Below, piece by piece: positions 1 through 7,566 of a stretch of DNA of 64,000 nt. Numbering within the stretch: the first letter of the stretch is position 1; each line of letters starts with the position of its first letter. The notes under the pieces are model-generated. The model searched no databases and had not been told where the DNA came from. It saw only the letters and a program-made list of their open reading frames with translations. A program made the position numbers and the translations under genes. This DNA is from Novosphingobium sp. G106. Lineage in GTDB: Bacteria > Pseudomonadota > Alphaproteobacteria > Sphingomonadales > Sphingomonadaceae. The stretch covers positions 19,639-83,638 of the forward strand of contig NZ_JAHOOZ010000005.1 in assembly GCF_019075875.1 (NCBI RefSeq), read 5' to 3'.

Positions 1-594
1 GTGGGCGAAGCAAAGGCCGCAGGCTACTATGTCGCGGCGGTCTATCGAGAGAAGGCATCGGGTGCCCGCGCCGACCGCCCCGAGCTTTTGCGCATGATTG
101 CCGATCTTCAACCCGGCGAAGTAGTGATCGCGGAGAAGATCGACCGGATAAGTCGTCTCCCCTTGACCGAGGCTGAGCAGCTGGTTGAGACAATTCGTGC
201 GCGAGGCGCGCGACTTGCCATTCCCGGCGTCGTGGACCTGTCCGACCTCGCGGCCGATGCCGATGGCATCGCCCGCATCGTGCTCGAATCTGTTCAGGCG
301 ATGCTCTTGAAGATCGCCTTACAGATGGCCCACGACGATTACACCGATCGCCGCGAGCGACAGCGCCAGGGTATCGCCTTGGCAAAAGCCGCAGGTCGCA
401 GCGGAGGGCGCAAAGGCGATCGGGCAACGCACGCCCGCATTGTGGCATTGCGCGAGGCGGGCAAGAGCATTGCCAAAACGGCAGAGCTGGCCGATTGCGA
501 CCGCAGCACAGTCAAGCGAGTATGGGCGGCGCATCGCGCCGCCCAGGTGCAAGAACCCAGCCCTCAGCGAAATCACCGTGAGCGGAAACGCTGA
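1..594 (+). CDS. Serine recombinase (resolvase/invertase family), 5' end cut by the window start
   Basis: This is the C-terminal 197 codons of the serine recombinase that is complete at 51945-52637. The window begins inside the gene, so the catalytic serine region (YLRVS) is absent here. What remains is the rest of the catalytic domain (motif EKIDRISRLPL) and a C-terminal helix-turn-helix near residues 140-175 (GKSIAKTAELADCDRSTVKR). Proteins of this family resolve plasmid multimers or transposon cointegrates. The tail is strongly basic (RNHRERKR), which also resembles the tails of proteins moved by type IV secretion. The truncation is an assembly edge, not a biological deletion. Confidence 0.88.
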   Translation: MGEAKAAGYYVAAVYREKASGARADRPELLRMIADLQPGEVVIAEKIDRISRLPLTEAEQLVETIRARGARLAIPGVVDLSDLAADADGIARIVLESVQAMLLKIALQMAHDDYTDRRERQRQGIALAKAAGRSGGRKGDRATHARIVALREAGKSIAKTAELADCDRSTVKRVWAAHRAAQVQEPSPQRNHRERKR

Positions 595-620
595 TTGCCC
601 TTTCTGTTCGGCTTCGCGCC

Positions 621-636
621 GGTGGCAGCTGCCACC
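621..636. promoter_or_regulatory. Backbone palindrome site 1
   Basis: GGTGGCAGCTGCCACC, a perfect 16-bp palindrome; the dyad extends outward to 22 bp (618-639). It is one of ten sites on the plasmid backbone. Function is inferred: probably a binding site for a plasmid-encoded regulator or partition protein. Confidence 0.75.
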
Positions 637-756
637 GGCAGTCCCCTGCCCGCGTCAACGGACTGCCAGCCAGGGGAAAGAGCGGCGGAGCCGCGACAGG
701 GTTTTCCAATCGCCCCCATGCCGATCGAGCGCAGCGACCTATGGGCGCCAATGGCC

Positions 757-772
757 GGTGGCAGCTGCCACC
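757..772. promoter_or_regulatory. Backbone palindrome site 2
   Basis: Second perfect GGTGGCAGCTGCCACC in the ssb upstream region, 136 bp from site 1. Confidence 0.75.
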
Positions 773-988
773 ACCGCCAGTCCAAATTGCTGCATCTACT
801 CGGGCGGTTTCCTTTGGGCGTTGCTGTCTGACGGATACGAACTGCGCATCGCCACTAATGCGGGCAAGCAGAAAACCGGCCTTCGGCCTTGGGTTTCCGC
901 AAGCGGACCCTCCCATTTTCAGCTTGCCCGCGTGGCTCAGCTCCGCCGCAAAAAATCCGTCAGCAACGCTTATCCAAAGGAGACTACC

Positions 989-1303
989 ATGCAGAACATC
1001 GCTGAATTTCGGATCATCGGCCGCGTTGGCAGTGTCGATACGACCGATAAAGTCACCCACGTTTCCGTCGCCGCGAACTACAACCGCAAGGATGGCGATG
1101 AATGGAAGACCGATACGCACTGGAACCGTGTGACGTTCTTCCGCCAGCTGGCAGAGCGCGCCGCTGATCTGGGCAAGGGCGACCTGGTTCACATCACCGG
1201 ACGGGTCCGCCAGAACAGCTACGAGAGCAATGGCGAAACCCGCTACTCGGTGGACCTGATCGCTGAGGGGCTGGGCATCCTGACGAGGGGCGGGGCTGAT
1301 TAA
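989..1303 (+). CDS. ssb: Single-stranded DNA-binding protein
   Basis: The 104-residue protein has an SSB-type OB fold: an N-terminal strand (NIAEFRIIGRVGSV), a central THWNRVTFFRQLAE motif and the KGDLVHITGRVRQNSY segment typical of bacterial SSB. It lacks the long acidic-tipped C-terminal tail of chromosomal SSB, as plasmid versions often do. The start is set by the AAAGGAGA ribosome-binding site just upstream of ATG 989. It should coat ssDNA during plasmid replication and conjugative entry. It sits in the segment predicted to enter the recipient early, as ssb genes do on F- and IncI-type plasmids. The second copy (53032-53346) is identical in protein sequence. Confidence 0.95.
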   Translation: MQNIAEFRIIGRVGSVDTTDKVTHVSVAANYNRKDGDEWKTDTHWNRVTFFRQLAERAADLGKGDLVHITGRVRQNSYESNGETRYSVDLIAEGLGILTRGGAD

Positions 1304-1326
1304 GCCCCTCCCTTTCCCCATAAGAC

Positions 1327-1351
1327 GGGCGGCCTAGCGGCCGCCCTTTTT
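1327..1351 (+). terminator. Rho-independent terminator after ssb
   Basis: An 8-bp GC stem (GGGCGGCC / GGCCGCCC) with a TAGC loop is followed by five T (six in the second copy). It ends the ssb transcript. Confidence 0.88.
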
Positions 1352-1368
1352 GTGGACAATGCCTCTCA

Positions 1369-1393
1369 TAGACCCTAACGATAATAGGGTCTA
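1369..1393. promoter_or_regulatory. Inverted-repeat operator in front of the Xre gene
   Basis: TAGACCCTA (1369-1377) and TAGGGTCTA (1385-1393) form a perfect 9-bp inverted repeat with a 7-bp spacer, just upstream of the GTG start at 1410. An outer pair GCCTC/GAGGC (1361-1365, 1401-1405) encloses it. Placement suggests autoregulation by the adjacent Xre-type protein (inference). Confidence 0.7.
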
Positions 1394-1409
1394 ATTTTGC
1401 GAGGCATCT

Positions 1410-1661
1410 GTGGCGGCCAAACTGTTCAATCGTGTAGCGAGCTTGCGCATCGCTGCCGGACTTACGCAATCCGAGCTGGCGGCGAGGATTCACGTCTCAC
1501 CTGAAACAGTCGCCGCCATCGAGAACGGCAGGCAGGACGCCACTTTGATAACGGCGCTCCGAATGTCCCACGCACTGCGAACTCAAGTGCCGAACATCTT
1601 TAGGGAGCAGCCTTTCCCTAAGCTGATCGGCTCCGATCGAGGCGAGAGCCGCACAGCTTAG
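1410..1661 (+). CDS. Small Xre/Cro-family helix-turn-helix regulator
   Basis: This 83-residue protein is almost entirely one HTH_3 domain (residues 5-60): LRIAAGLTQSELAARIHVSPETVAAIENGR has the usual layout of helix 2, turn, recognition helix and the IENGR motif. The start is GTG. It probably represses its own promoter through the 1369-1393 inverted repeat and may control the following membrane protein and parAB. The regulated targets are inferred from position only. The protein is identical in the second copy. Confidence 0.88.
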   Translation: MAAKLFNRVASLRIAAGLTQSELAARIHVSPETVAAIENGRQDATLITALRMSHALRTQVPNIFREQPFPKLIGSDRGESRTA

Positions 1662-1670
1662 GAGGTCACT

Positions 1671-2018
1671 ATGCGCCGTCAGATCGTCAGCAAACTCCGG
1701 CGTGCAGCAAGCGCGCTACGGACGGCTATGCTTTTGGCGTGGCTTATCCTGCTGATCGCAGCTGGCGCGCTCATGCTGATCGTGGCTCTTATTGTCGCCA
1801 CGCTGGCCCACGCTGCCTTTGGCTGGTGGGGCGTGGCCGTGGTCGCAGCTTTCGTGCTGGCGGCTATCTTCGGCAAAGATCCACCGACCGAACCAACCAG
1901 CCCGCGTCGCAAGCGCAAGGGCCTTCACCTGAATGACGATCCGAACCCATGGTATATGCAGTCGCAGTATCGCTTCGGATCGGGAAATAGCGCCGCCCAT
2001 AACCGCTGGCACAAGTAG
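1671..2018 (+). CDS. Small two-helix membrane protein of unknown function
   Basis: The 115-residue protein has a basic N terminus, then two adjacent hydrophobic stretches (about residues 20-45 and 50-68), then a basic linker (PRRKRK) and a hydrophilic C terminus rich in N, Y and W. I do not recognise the family. The start follows AGGAGGT. It lies 9 bp after the Xre gene and just ahead of parA, so it is probably in the same transcript. In the second copy the T run near residue 20 is one base longer and breaks the frame. This copy is the likely true version. Confidence 0.72.
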   Translation: MRRQIVSKLRRAASALRTAMLLAWLILLIAAGALMLIVALIVATLAHAAFGWWGVAVVAAFVLAAIFGKDPPTEPTSPRRKRKGLHLNDDPNPWYMQSQYRFGSGNSAAHNRWHK

Positions 2019-2048
2019 CCCGTGGCGCAGCCATTGAAGGGATTCTCA

Positions 2049-2807
2049 ATGCGAACAATCGTAGTGACTAATGAGCGCGGTGGCATCGGCAAGACCATGC
2101 TTACCTGTCATATCGCGTGGCATCTGGCCGAGCAGGGCAAGCGTGTCGTGGTCCTTGACCTGGACAAGCAATGCCACAGTGCCGGAATGCTGAAAGCCGA
2201 GTTCGAGCAGATCGGGCCGGTTCAGTCGATACTCGACTTCGCCCCCGGCGAGGAACCTCCGGCGCTGGCTTGCTTCAAGAACACGAGGCAAGTGGTCGAA
2301 CTGACGACTGACGGCCCGCAGCAGGGCCAGCACATCGCCGCCTATGTTCGCGCCATTCGTGCCGGCCTTGCCAAGCACTACGACTATTGCGTGATCGACA
2401 CGGCCCCGGCTTGGGATGGCCGCAACCTTATGGCGCTGATCGCATCCGATTATGTCGCGGTGCCTTTAGACCCCGACAAAACCGCACGGCAATCGCTCAA
2501 CGAGATTTCGCAAAGCATCAGCCTTGCCAATAAGGTTCGGGGGGAGGGCAACGAAACCCGCTTCGGGATCGTGTTCAATCGTGTGCAGACGACGAGTGAA
2601 GTGTCTAAAATGCTCATGGAGCGGATCGGGCAGGCGCTACCCGCCAATGTTGTCCCGCATACCATCCCGCACCGCGAGCATATGCGCGAGGCGGCCCTTC
2701 TCGAAATTCCCGTGTGGCGACTTGCCAAGGATACGCGCCGCAGCGCGCCGGTCCTGCGCGAAGTCGTCTCCTACATTGTCGATCAAGCTGAGAGGGAAGC
2801 CGCATGA
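2049..2807 (+). CDS. parA: ParA-family partition ATPase
   Basis: The 252-residue protein has a deviant Walker A motif near its N terminus (ERGGIGKT, with the signature first lysine replaced by arginine), a Walker A' segment VVVLDLDKQ and a DTAPAWDG motif. This is the MinD/ParA ATPase fold without an N-terminal HTH, as in type Ib-like small ParAs. ATG 2049 is chosen because it sits just before the conserved TIVVTNERGG strand and follows AAGGGA; a GTG at 2022 is an alternative. The stop overlaps the parB start by 4 bp (ATGA), so the two are co-translated. Role: segregation of the plasmid with ParB. Confidence 0.93.
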   Translation: MRTIVVTNERGGIGKTMLTCHIAWHLAEQGKRVVVLDLDKQCHSAGMLKAEFEQIGPVQSILDFAPGEEPPALACFKNTRQVVELTTDGPQQGQHIAAYVRAIRAGLAKHYDYCVIDTAPAWDGRNLMALIASDYVAVPLDPDKTARQSLNEISQSISLANKVRGEGNETRFGIVFNRVQTTSEVSKMLMERIGQALPANVVPHTIPHREHMREAALLEIPVWRLAKDTRRSAPVLREVVSYIVDQAEREAA

Positions 2808-3828
2808 GCAAGGCAGCTGTCAAACCGGCGAAGAAGAGCTTTGCCGACTTCGATATGGACGCGATGGATTTTTCGGCCGTCCCCGCGAATACCGAGTTCA
2901 AGGCAGCTGGGCGGTTTCAGCGCCTTCCGCTCGCTGACATTGATCCAGACCCCGCGCAGGTTCGCCGGGAGTTCGACCAGGCCGAGATTGATGCACTGGC
3001 CGCGACCATCAAGGACCGCGGCTTGCTGCAACCCATCGTCGTCGCGCCAACATCGAACGGCCGCTACATCATCCGATACGGCGAGCGGCGCTACCGCGCG
3101 TGCCGCCAGCTTGGTTTCGACCAGATCGACACCGTTCTGGATCAGGCCGACGCCGAACGCGATATTGGCCTCGACCAGTTTCTTGAGAACGAACAACGCC
3201 AAGCCCTAAGTCTGGCCGAGCGCGTCAGTTTCATCGCGAGCCGCGTCAGTGACACGCTTTCGACAAAGGATCTAGCCGCGCGCATCGCCAAGCCGCATTC
3301 GGAAGTGAAGCGCCTCTACTCGCTGCGCACCTTGCCCGAGGACATTCTTGCCGCGTTGAAGAATTGTTCTCCGCGCGCCGCCGTCGCCATCAAACACGCG
3401 ATCGAGCTGGACGAGAAGGCCACGCGCAATTTCGTGGTCACGAATGAAAATCCGACAGCCGCCGCCTGCGAGCAGTTTCTTGCCACGCTCCAAGGCGGTC
3501 CCGATGAAGAGAGCGCTCAGGCCGGCGCCGCTAAACCGAATGACGATTCAGCGCTGCCCCAAGAATCGCGCGCGCCGGTGGCAGCTGCCACCAGTGCAGC
3601 AGATGAGCGTCGGGAGCGGCCCGAACTGGATGCCGGCGACGACGAGCGGGAAGGGGAGGGCGCTGCGCTTGCCGAGCGTTCCGATCACAAGCCGCGCACC
3701 CCCGTCAGCCGAAAGAGGCCAACGACGCACCGGCCATCATCATTCAGGGCCGTCGCGGGATTGTTCTCAGCGGCCAGGTCACGGTTCGGTTCGACGGCGA
3801 GGCTGCGCCCCAAACCTTCGACTTCTGA
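2804..3828 (+). CDS. parB: ParB/KorB-like partition and DNA-binding protein (frame broken in this copy)
   Basis: Residues 1-250 match the intact 341-residue protein at 54851-55876. It has a ParB N-terminal domain (box II motif RYIIRYGERRYRACRQLG), a helix-turn-helix segment (STKDLAARIAKPHSEVKRLYSL), an acidic linker and a short C-terminal beta domain (RRGIVLSGQVTVRFDG). Here a C run near 3703 is one base short, shifting the frame into a false C terminus. The coordinates give the corrected gene. Its N-terminal ParB box plus HTH resembles both ParB and the IncP regulator KorB, so it could bind the dispersed backbone palindrome. That link is inference. Confidence 0.88.
3577..3592. promoter_or_regulatory. 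Backbone palindrome site 3, inside parB
   Basis: GGTGGCAGCTGCCACC lies within the parB linker coding region and is read as VAAAT. It sits in a low-constraint acidic/alanine-rich linker, which suggests the DNA site rather than the peptide is selected. Confidence 0.7.
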
Positions 3829-3882
3829 TAGCTTTTACCGTCCACGTTCACTCAGCATTGAGGCGGCGTGGAATTTTGAAGC

Positions 3883-3898
3883 GGTGGCAGTTGCCACC
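3883..3898 (+). terminator. Backbone palindrome site 4 (GTTG variant) doubling as parB terminator
   Basis: GGTGGCAGTTGCCACC, with flanking AGC/GCT pairs, makes an 11-bp stem followed by five T (3902-3906). It can act as a rho-independent terminator after parB as well as a member of the palindrome family. Confidence 0.72.
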
Positions 3899-3904
3899 GC
3901 TTTT

Positions 3905-4020
3905 TGTTTGTGGGGTAGGTATCTACTGTATGGCAGGATAAGCCTTGCGGCGGCTAATGTTAACCGATACGCTCAATCCTATCGGATCGCGCTTCACGGT
4001 TGGGAGATACCTACCCCACA
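3905..4020. other. oriT: Candidate oriT / mob operator
   Basis: This region directly precedes the mobC-relaxase pair. A perfect 15-bp inverted repeat has arms at 3910-3924 (GTGGGGTAGGTATCT) and 4005-4019. Inside it lies a second dyad CCGATA/TATCGG (3964-3969, 3980-3985). On the minus strand bases 3940-3933 read TATCCTGC, matching the RP4-type MOBP nick consensus YATCCTG|Y, so the predicted nick falls between 3934 and 3933. The outer inverted repeat reaches the mobC start codon and could instead be an operator. Position and motifs support oriT; cleavage is not shown. Confidence 0.5.
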
Positions 4021-4571
4021 TGGAAAAGACGCTGGGCTTCAAGATCGAGGCGGCCAAGCTCGCAAAGATCGACGCGCTCGCGCAGACGAGGGGAGGGCGC
4101 GGCCCCTTCATGCGTCAGCTGGTTGACGCGGTGCTCAGGCAGTCCGGGGCGGCCATCGAGGCCGCGCCTGTTGCCGACCGCGAGGCCGCTGGCGAGCACC
4201 GCCTTTATCTTCGGCCCACCGAAACCGAACTGGCCGTGATCCGCCATCGCGCAAAGGAGCGCCGCATGACCCCGGCGACCTGGGCGATGGCTCTTGTGCG
4301 GCGACACATCGGCATTGCCGCGCCTGTCGATCGCGAGTTGCGCGAAGAGCTGTTGAATTGCCGTCAGGCGTTACAGCGCATTGGCCGCAACGTGAATCAG
4401 ATCGCCCGAGCGGCGAACAAGATGGCGCTGGCGGACAATGCAGCGGAGATCGCCGGCGAGCTGCATAAGGTCAACGACCTGCGCGCGGCGATCGGCGCGG
4501 CCGTCGAAGGTATCGGTGCAGCCACGAAGGCCGATCTTGTCTATTGGGAGGTGCCCGGTGAGCGACTTTGA
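4020..4571 (+). CDS. mobC: MobC-like relaxosome accessory protein
   Basis: The 183-residue protein starts at ATG 4020. It has an N-terminal ribbon-helix-helix-like segment (TLGFKIEAAKLAKIDALAQ) and a C-terminal helical region with LNCRQALQRIGRNVNQIARAANK, the MobC-family signature found beside MOBP relaxases. Proteins of this type bind oriT and help the relaxase melt and nick it. It overlaps the relaxase start by 14 bp, so translation is coupled. The ribosome-binding site is weak because the oriT-side inverted repeat abuts the start. The second copy has one G fewer near codon 25 and is out of frame; this copy is intact. Confidence 0.85.
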   Translation: MEKTLGFKIEAAKLAKIDALAQTRGGRGPFMRQLVDAVLRQSGAAIEAAPVADREAAGEHRLYLRPTETELAVIRHRAKERRMTPATWAMALVRRHIGIAAPVDRELREELLNCRQALQRIGRNVNQIARAANKMALADNAAEIAGELHKVNDLRAAIGAAVEGIGAATKADLVYWEVPGERL

Positions 4572-5601
4572 CAGCAGCTTTGAGGCGGGCCAGCTCGCCG
4601 CGCTGTTCAAACCAAAGCTGACCAGCGACCCGAACAGGCGCGGCGCCGACATGTTGCTGCGCTCGCTTAGTTCGAGGCGAGCAGGCCAGGGCGGGAGCAC
4701 CCGGGCGCGGCTTGCTCGCATTGTCAGCCGTGCTCCGGAGGTCATGGTCAAGGTTACGGGCAGGCCGAAGGGCAAGAACCACGCGGCTGCGCATTTCGAC
4801 TATATCGGCCGAAAAGGCGATGTGCCGCTTGAAACGCGCGATGGCGACATTCTGACTGACAAGGAAGATCGGGCGGCGCTGGCGCGCGATTGGGGCGATC
4901 CTGTCTATTGGCGTGACAATTCTACCGTAGCCGCCGTGAGCATGGTTTTTTCGATGCCGGCAGGCACAGACCCCGACAAGGTTCTTTCAGCGGTGCGCGA
5001 AGTCGCGCGGAGCGAGATCGGGCATGAGTGGGATTACGTCCTGGCGCTGCATACGGACACACCACGGCCTCACGTGCATGTGACGGTTGCAGCGCGCGGT
5101 GACACGGGGAAACGCTTCAACCCGCGACCTCAAACGCTGCATCATTACCGGGAGCGCTTTGCCGAGGAATTGCGGGCGAGGGGGGTTACTGCCGAGGCAA
5201 CGCCTCGCGCAGCGCGCGGTGTCGGCCGAGCTGGTCAAAGCATGGCCCTGAATCGGATGCGGCAGCGCTACATGGCCGGCACCGCACCTGCACCGTTTGC
5301 CAATCAGAAGATCACTGCGGCCGCGCGAGACCAGCTGGCGGGGCGGTCCACCGCTCCGGATTTCGTGGTGCGCGGGCGGCAGGCATGGAATGAGACGCAA
5401 CACCGCTATCTAGCCGCCGCCAAGCGCCTTGAGGCAAGCAGCGATCCAGCTGACCGCCAGCTTGCCGACCAGGTGCGGCAATTTGTGGGGGCAGGGCGAA
5501 CGCCTACAATTCATGAGCGATCGGTAGCCGCGATGGAGCGGAAGCGGCAGAGCGAACGATCTAGGAACCGCGATCGTTCGCGGGAAGGGCCAGGACGATA
5601 G
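4558..5601 (+). CDS. mobA: MOBP-type relaxase (MobA/VirD2-like)
   Basis: The 347-residue protein has a Relaxase/VirD2-type nuclease domain. A tyrosine lies in the AHFDYIGRKG segment (about residue 90), and the histidine triad appears as LHTDTPRPHVHVTV near residue 170. The start is GTG 4558 behind GGGAGG, overlapping mobC. It should nick oriT and pilot the transferred strand through VirD4 and the VirB channel. The C terminus is extremely arginine/serine rich (RSRNRDRSREGPGR), a typical type IV secretion signal. At 347 residues it is short and has no primase or helicase domain. It is identical in the second copy. Confidence 0.9.
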   Translation: MSDFDSSFEAGQLAALFKPKLTSDPNRRGADMLLRSLSSRRAGQGGSTRARLARIVSRAPEVMVKVTGRPKGKNHAAAHFDYIGRKGDVPLETRDGDILTDKEDRAALARDWGDPVYWRDNSTVAAVSMVFSMPAGTDPDKVLSAVREVARSEIGHEWDYVLALHTDTPRPHVHVTVAARGDTGKRFNPRPQTLHHYRERFAEELRARGVTAEATPRAARGVGRAGQSMALNRMRQRYMAGTAPAPFANQKITAAARDQLAGRSTAPDFVVRGRQAWNETQHRYLAAAKRLEASSDPADRQLADQVRQFVGAGRTPTIHERSVAAMERKRQSERSRNRDRSREGPGR

Positions 5602-5832
5602 TTACTGGCCGTGCTTGGTCCAGCCAACGCTGTTTGCGCGTTCCAAAGCGACCAAGGCGTCTGATACCGCCTTCTGCGCGACTAGAAGATAACCTTCGGC
5701 AATACTGGGCCATGTTAACTCATCGAACGGATTTGTGACGTTGCCGTTGAAATAATCGAGAGCTTCATGGGCGCGTGCAGCCGCCTCGATTACCTTGGCG
5801 GTTTGTTTCTTTGCCCTGTCAGATTTCTTCAT
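5602..5832 (-). CDS. Small hypothetical protein
   Basis: This 76-residue, helix-rich protein begins with a basic segment (MKKSDRAKKQTAKV) followed by AAARAHEALDYFNG. No family is recognised. It converges on the relaxase gene, with stop codons adjacent, and is the last gene of the minus-strand transfer block. The second copy has one extra C and is out of frame, so this version is preferred. A role in mobilisation is possible only by location. Confidence 0.55.
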   Translation of the reverse strand: MKKSDRAKKQTAKVIEAAARAHEALDYFNGNVTNPFDELTWPSIAEGYLLVAQKAVSDALVALERANSVGWTKHGQ

Positions 5833-5872
5833 CGTGCCTCATGAGGCCATAGCCCATCAAGAGATCGCAAGC

Positions 5873-5888
5873 GGTGGCAGCTGCCACC
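5873..5888. promoter_or_regulatory. Backbone palindrome site 5
   Basis: A perfect GGTGGCAGCTGCCACC lies in the 59-bp gap between two minus-strand genes, with the dyad extended to 22 bp (5870-5891). Confidence 0.75.
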
Positions 5889-5891
5889 GCT

Positions 5892-6341
5892 CTACCTTCC
5901 GTCAGTTTTGAGCCTGCCACGATCTACGGACAGCTGGGGTATCATCGGATACTTTAAGGCTTCACGCTCCCGCGCCCGACCTTCATCTATCCCGTATGAT
6001 GCGCCAATCATCAAACCTACGAAGAACACGGGGATCATGAGCAGGAGCATCGAGCCGAAGCGTGCTCTACGGCGAGAGCTTTGGATCGCGAGCGCATCAC
6101 GTTGCAGCTTGAGGGCTGTTATGATCGTCTCGGTAGCAAGGGTGATTTCATGGGCGTCGTCGCCCACATTTGTAAGCAATTGCTCAACGTCCGTCAGAGG
6201 GCGTTCTACCTGTTTACCCACTTCGCTTAGATCAGACCAAGCGAGGTTTCTGGAATGAATCACGCGAAGCAAGGTTTCAATGTGACGATCGAGATCGGAC
6301 ACGCCTCTCGATGGCACCGGATCAGGCCGGGGAATGTTCAT
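5892..6341 (-). CDS. Single-span membrane protein with helical N-terminal region
   Basis: The 149-residue protein has an amphipathic, probably coiled-coil N-terminal half (about residues 14-90: DRHIETLLRVIHSRN and VEQLLTNVGDDAHEITLATETIITAL), a basic RRRAR stop, one strong transmembrane helix (about 100-120, MLLLMIPVFFVGLMIGAS) and a short tail. I do not recognise the family. It follows the LPD7 gene in the transfer operon, so an accessory role in conjugation is plausible. The second copy carries two one-base insertions that break it. ATG 6341 fits the conserved part; a longer start at 6380 is possible. Confidence 0.68.
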   Translation of the reverse strand: MNIPRPDPVPSRGVSDLDRHIETLLRVIHSRNLAWSDLSEVGKQVERPLTDVEQLLTNVGDDAHEITLATETIITALKLQRDALAIQSSRRRARFGSMLLLMIPVFFVGLMIGASYGIDEGRAREREALKYPMIPQLSVDRGRLKTDGR

Positions 6342-6380
6342 CGTGCGGTTTCCTGTTTCCAAAAAGCATGTGCCATGCAC

Positions 6381-7566
6381 TTAGCGCGAGCGTGACGGCT
6401 TCCTTTCCTGCTGGCGCAGCGTCAAATCCTCGCGCGCTATGCGGGTAGCCTCGTTCTGGCGCTGTTGCTCGAAACGGGCAGCAGGGACCGGCGCGCCAAC
6501 CTCAATACGCTTGGCGACAGTTTCCTTGGCCCGCTCTATGAAGCGATCCCTGTCTTCCTTTTGGGTGAACCGGGTTTTCGCTTCGATCGCTGCCGCCAGG
6601 ACGTGCGATTGCGCGGCCTTGAATTGCGGGTTGGCCGCATTATCCCGATGCGAATTGCGCCGGAACTGTTCGGCCGCAGCACGAGATTCTGAGGGGTCTT
6701 GCTTTGCCATGCTCGCTCTCTTTGCCGGGTCTTGTGCTTCGCGGGCCTTATCTCGCGCCGCCAGCCTTTCTCCCTCAAGTTTAAGCTGTTCAGACGGCTT
6801 GAACCCTTTCACTTCGACCCCCGATCGCGCCGCTTCCAGATAGACCGCCTTCTTGAATTCGTCGCTTCCATGAACACGGATCGACTGCCAGCCATTGTGC
6901 TTCGCGATCGCGATAGCATCGCCAATGGCATAGTCCTTGTTGATGCGAATGCCGTCTTGGCCCTTGATCGACATATCGGGCTTGTCATCGCGGCCGCTAC
7001 GGAAAAGATCATTCCCAACGCGCAGATATTTGCGTTCGAGCTGCGTGGGCAGAGCCAAGCGTGTGTCGTCAACTTGCTTGTCATCCTTTGGCGCTGCCTT
7101 CGATGGAACCTCAGCTTTCGCGGGCGCAGCACCGTCTTTGCTCTCCGCCCTGGCTCGCTCACCCTCATGGATATTGAGCGATTTATCGGCCGATGCGGTC
7201 GGAGCCGCTTCGCGCTTCGCTTGCCGGGGCCACGCATTAAGGTCGGCCCGCACTCTGCTTTCGTGTCCGCGCAATTCGTCGGCAGGCGCTCCGCGTTTCA
7301 GCGCCTTATTATACTCTTCGACAGCCGGCGTCAGATATTGCGCAACCGGCGTGGACCCATCATTGCGCCAATCCGTGGACGCCAGATAAGCGGTTTTTCC
7401 GCCTTTCTGCATCGTCAGCGCGTGGTCATATTGGTTTTCCAGCTTGGCAAATGCCTTCATGGCATCGGGGGAATCTCGCAAAGGTTTCCTTGCTGTTCCC
7501 AGGGCCAAGAATTTCGTAGGAGCGCGGCGTCTTTGCTTGGCGTTCGCTGTTGTCATTATCGGCCAT
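6381..7566 (-). CDS. LPD7-domain protein of the transfer operon
   Basis: The start is ATG 7566 behind GGAGAAG, overlapping the end of virD4. A central region (about residues 170-270) with KYAIGDAIAIAKHNGWQ-like and VHGSDEFKKAVYLEAARSGVEVKGF segments matches the LPD7 'large polyvalent protein' domain found in relaxases and conjugative proteins. The C terminus is basic (RQQERKPSRSR), resembling the relaxase tail and a possible VirD4 recognition signal. In this copy a G run near 7472 is one too long and breaks the N terminus, which is correct in the second copy. The C terminus is correct here and broken there, so the true protein of about 394 residues is a composite of both. Confidence 0.78.

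Larger units (their letters stand above)
595..988. other. Intergenic region upstream of ssb with two backbone palindromes
   Basis: No convincing gene lies in this 394-bp stretch; the open frames across it run over the palindromes and lack start signals. It holds two copies of GGTGGCAGCTGCCACC and, before ssb, a small GC hairpin (CCGGCCTTCGGCC, near 878). It probably carries the ssb promoter, but I could not identify clear -35/-10 boxes. Confidence 0.6.

Noticed and set aside
440..1303. Extended 287-codon frame leading into ssb
   Set aside because: The extra 183 codons cross the recombinase end and the palindromes. The internal ATG 989 with its ribosome-binding site gives a normal SSB.
512..1321. 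Long minus-strand frame across the ssb region
   Set aside because: Shadow frame over ssb and non-coding palindromes.
3577..3592. VAAAT as a conserved peptide motif in ParB and VirB10
   Set aside because: The same DNA palindrome occurs in non-coding regions, so the DNA site explains the shared peptide.
2804..4126. 440-residue ParB with a different C terminus
   Set aside because: Created by a missing C. The other copy gives a coherent 341-residue protein.
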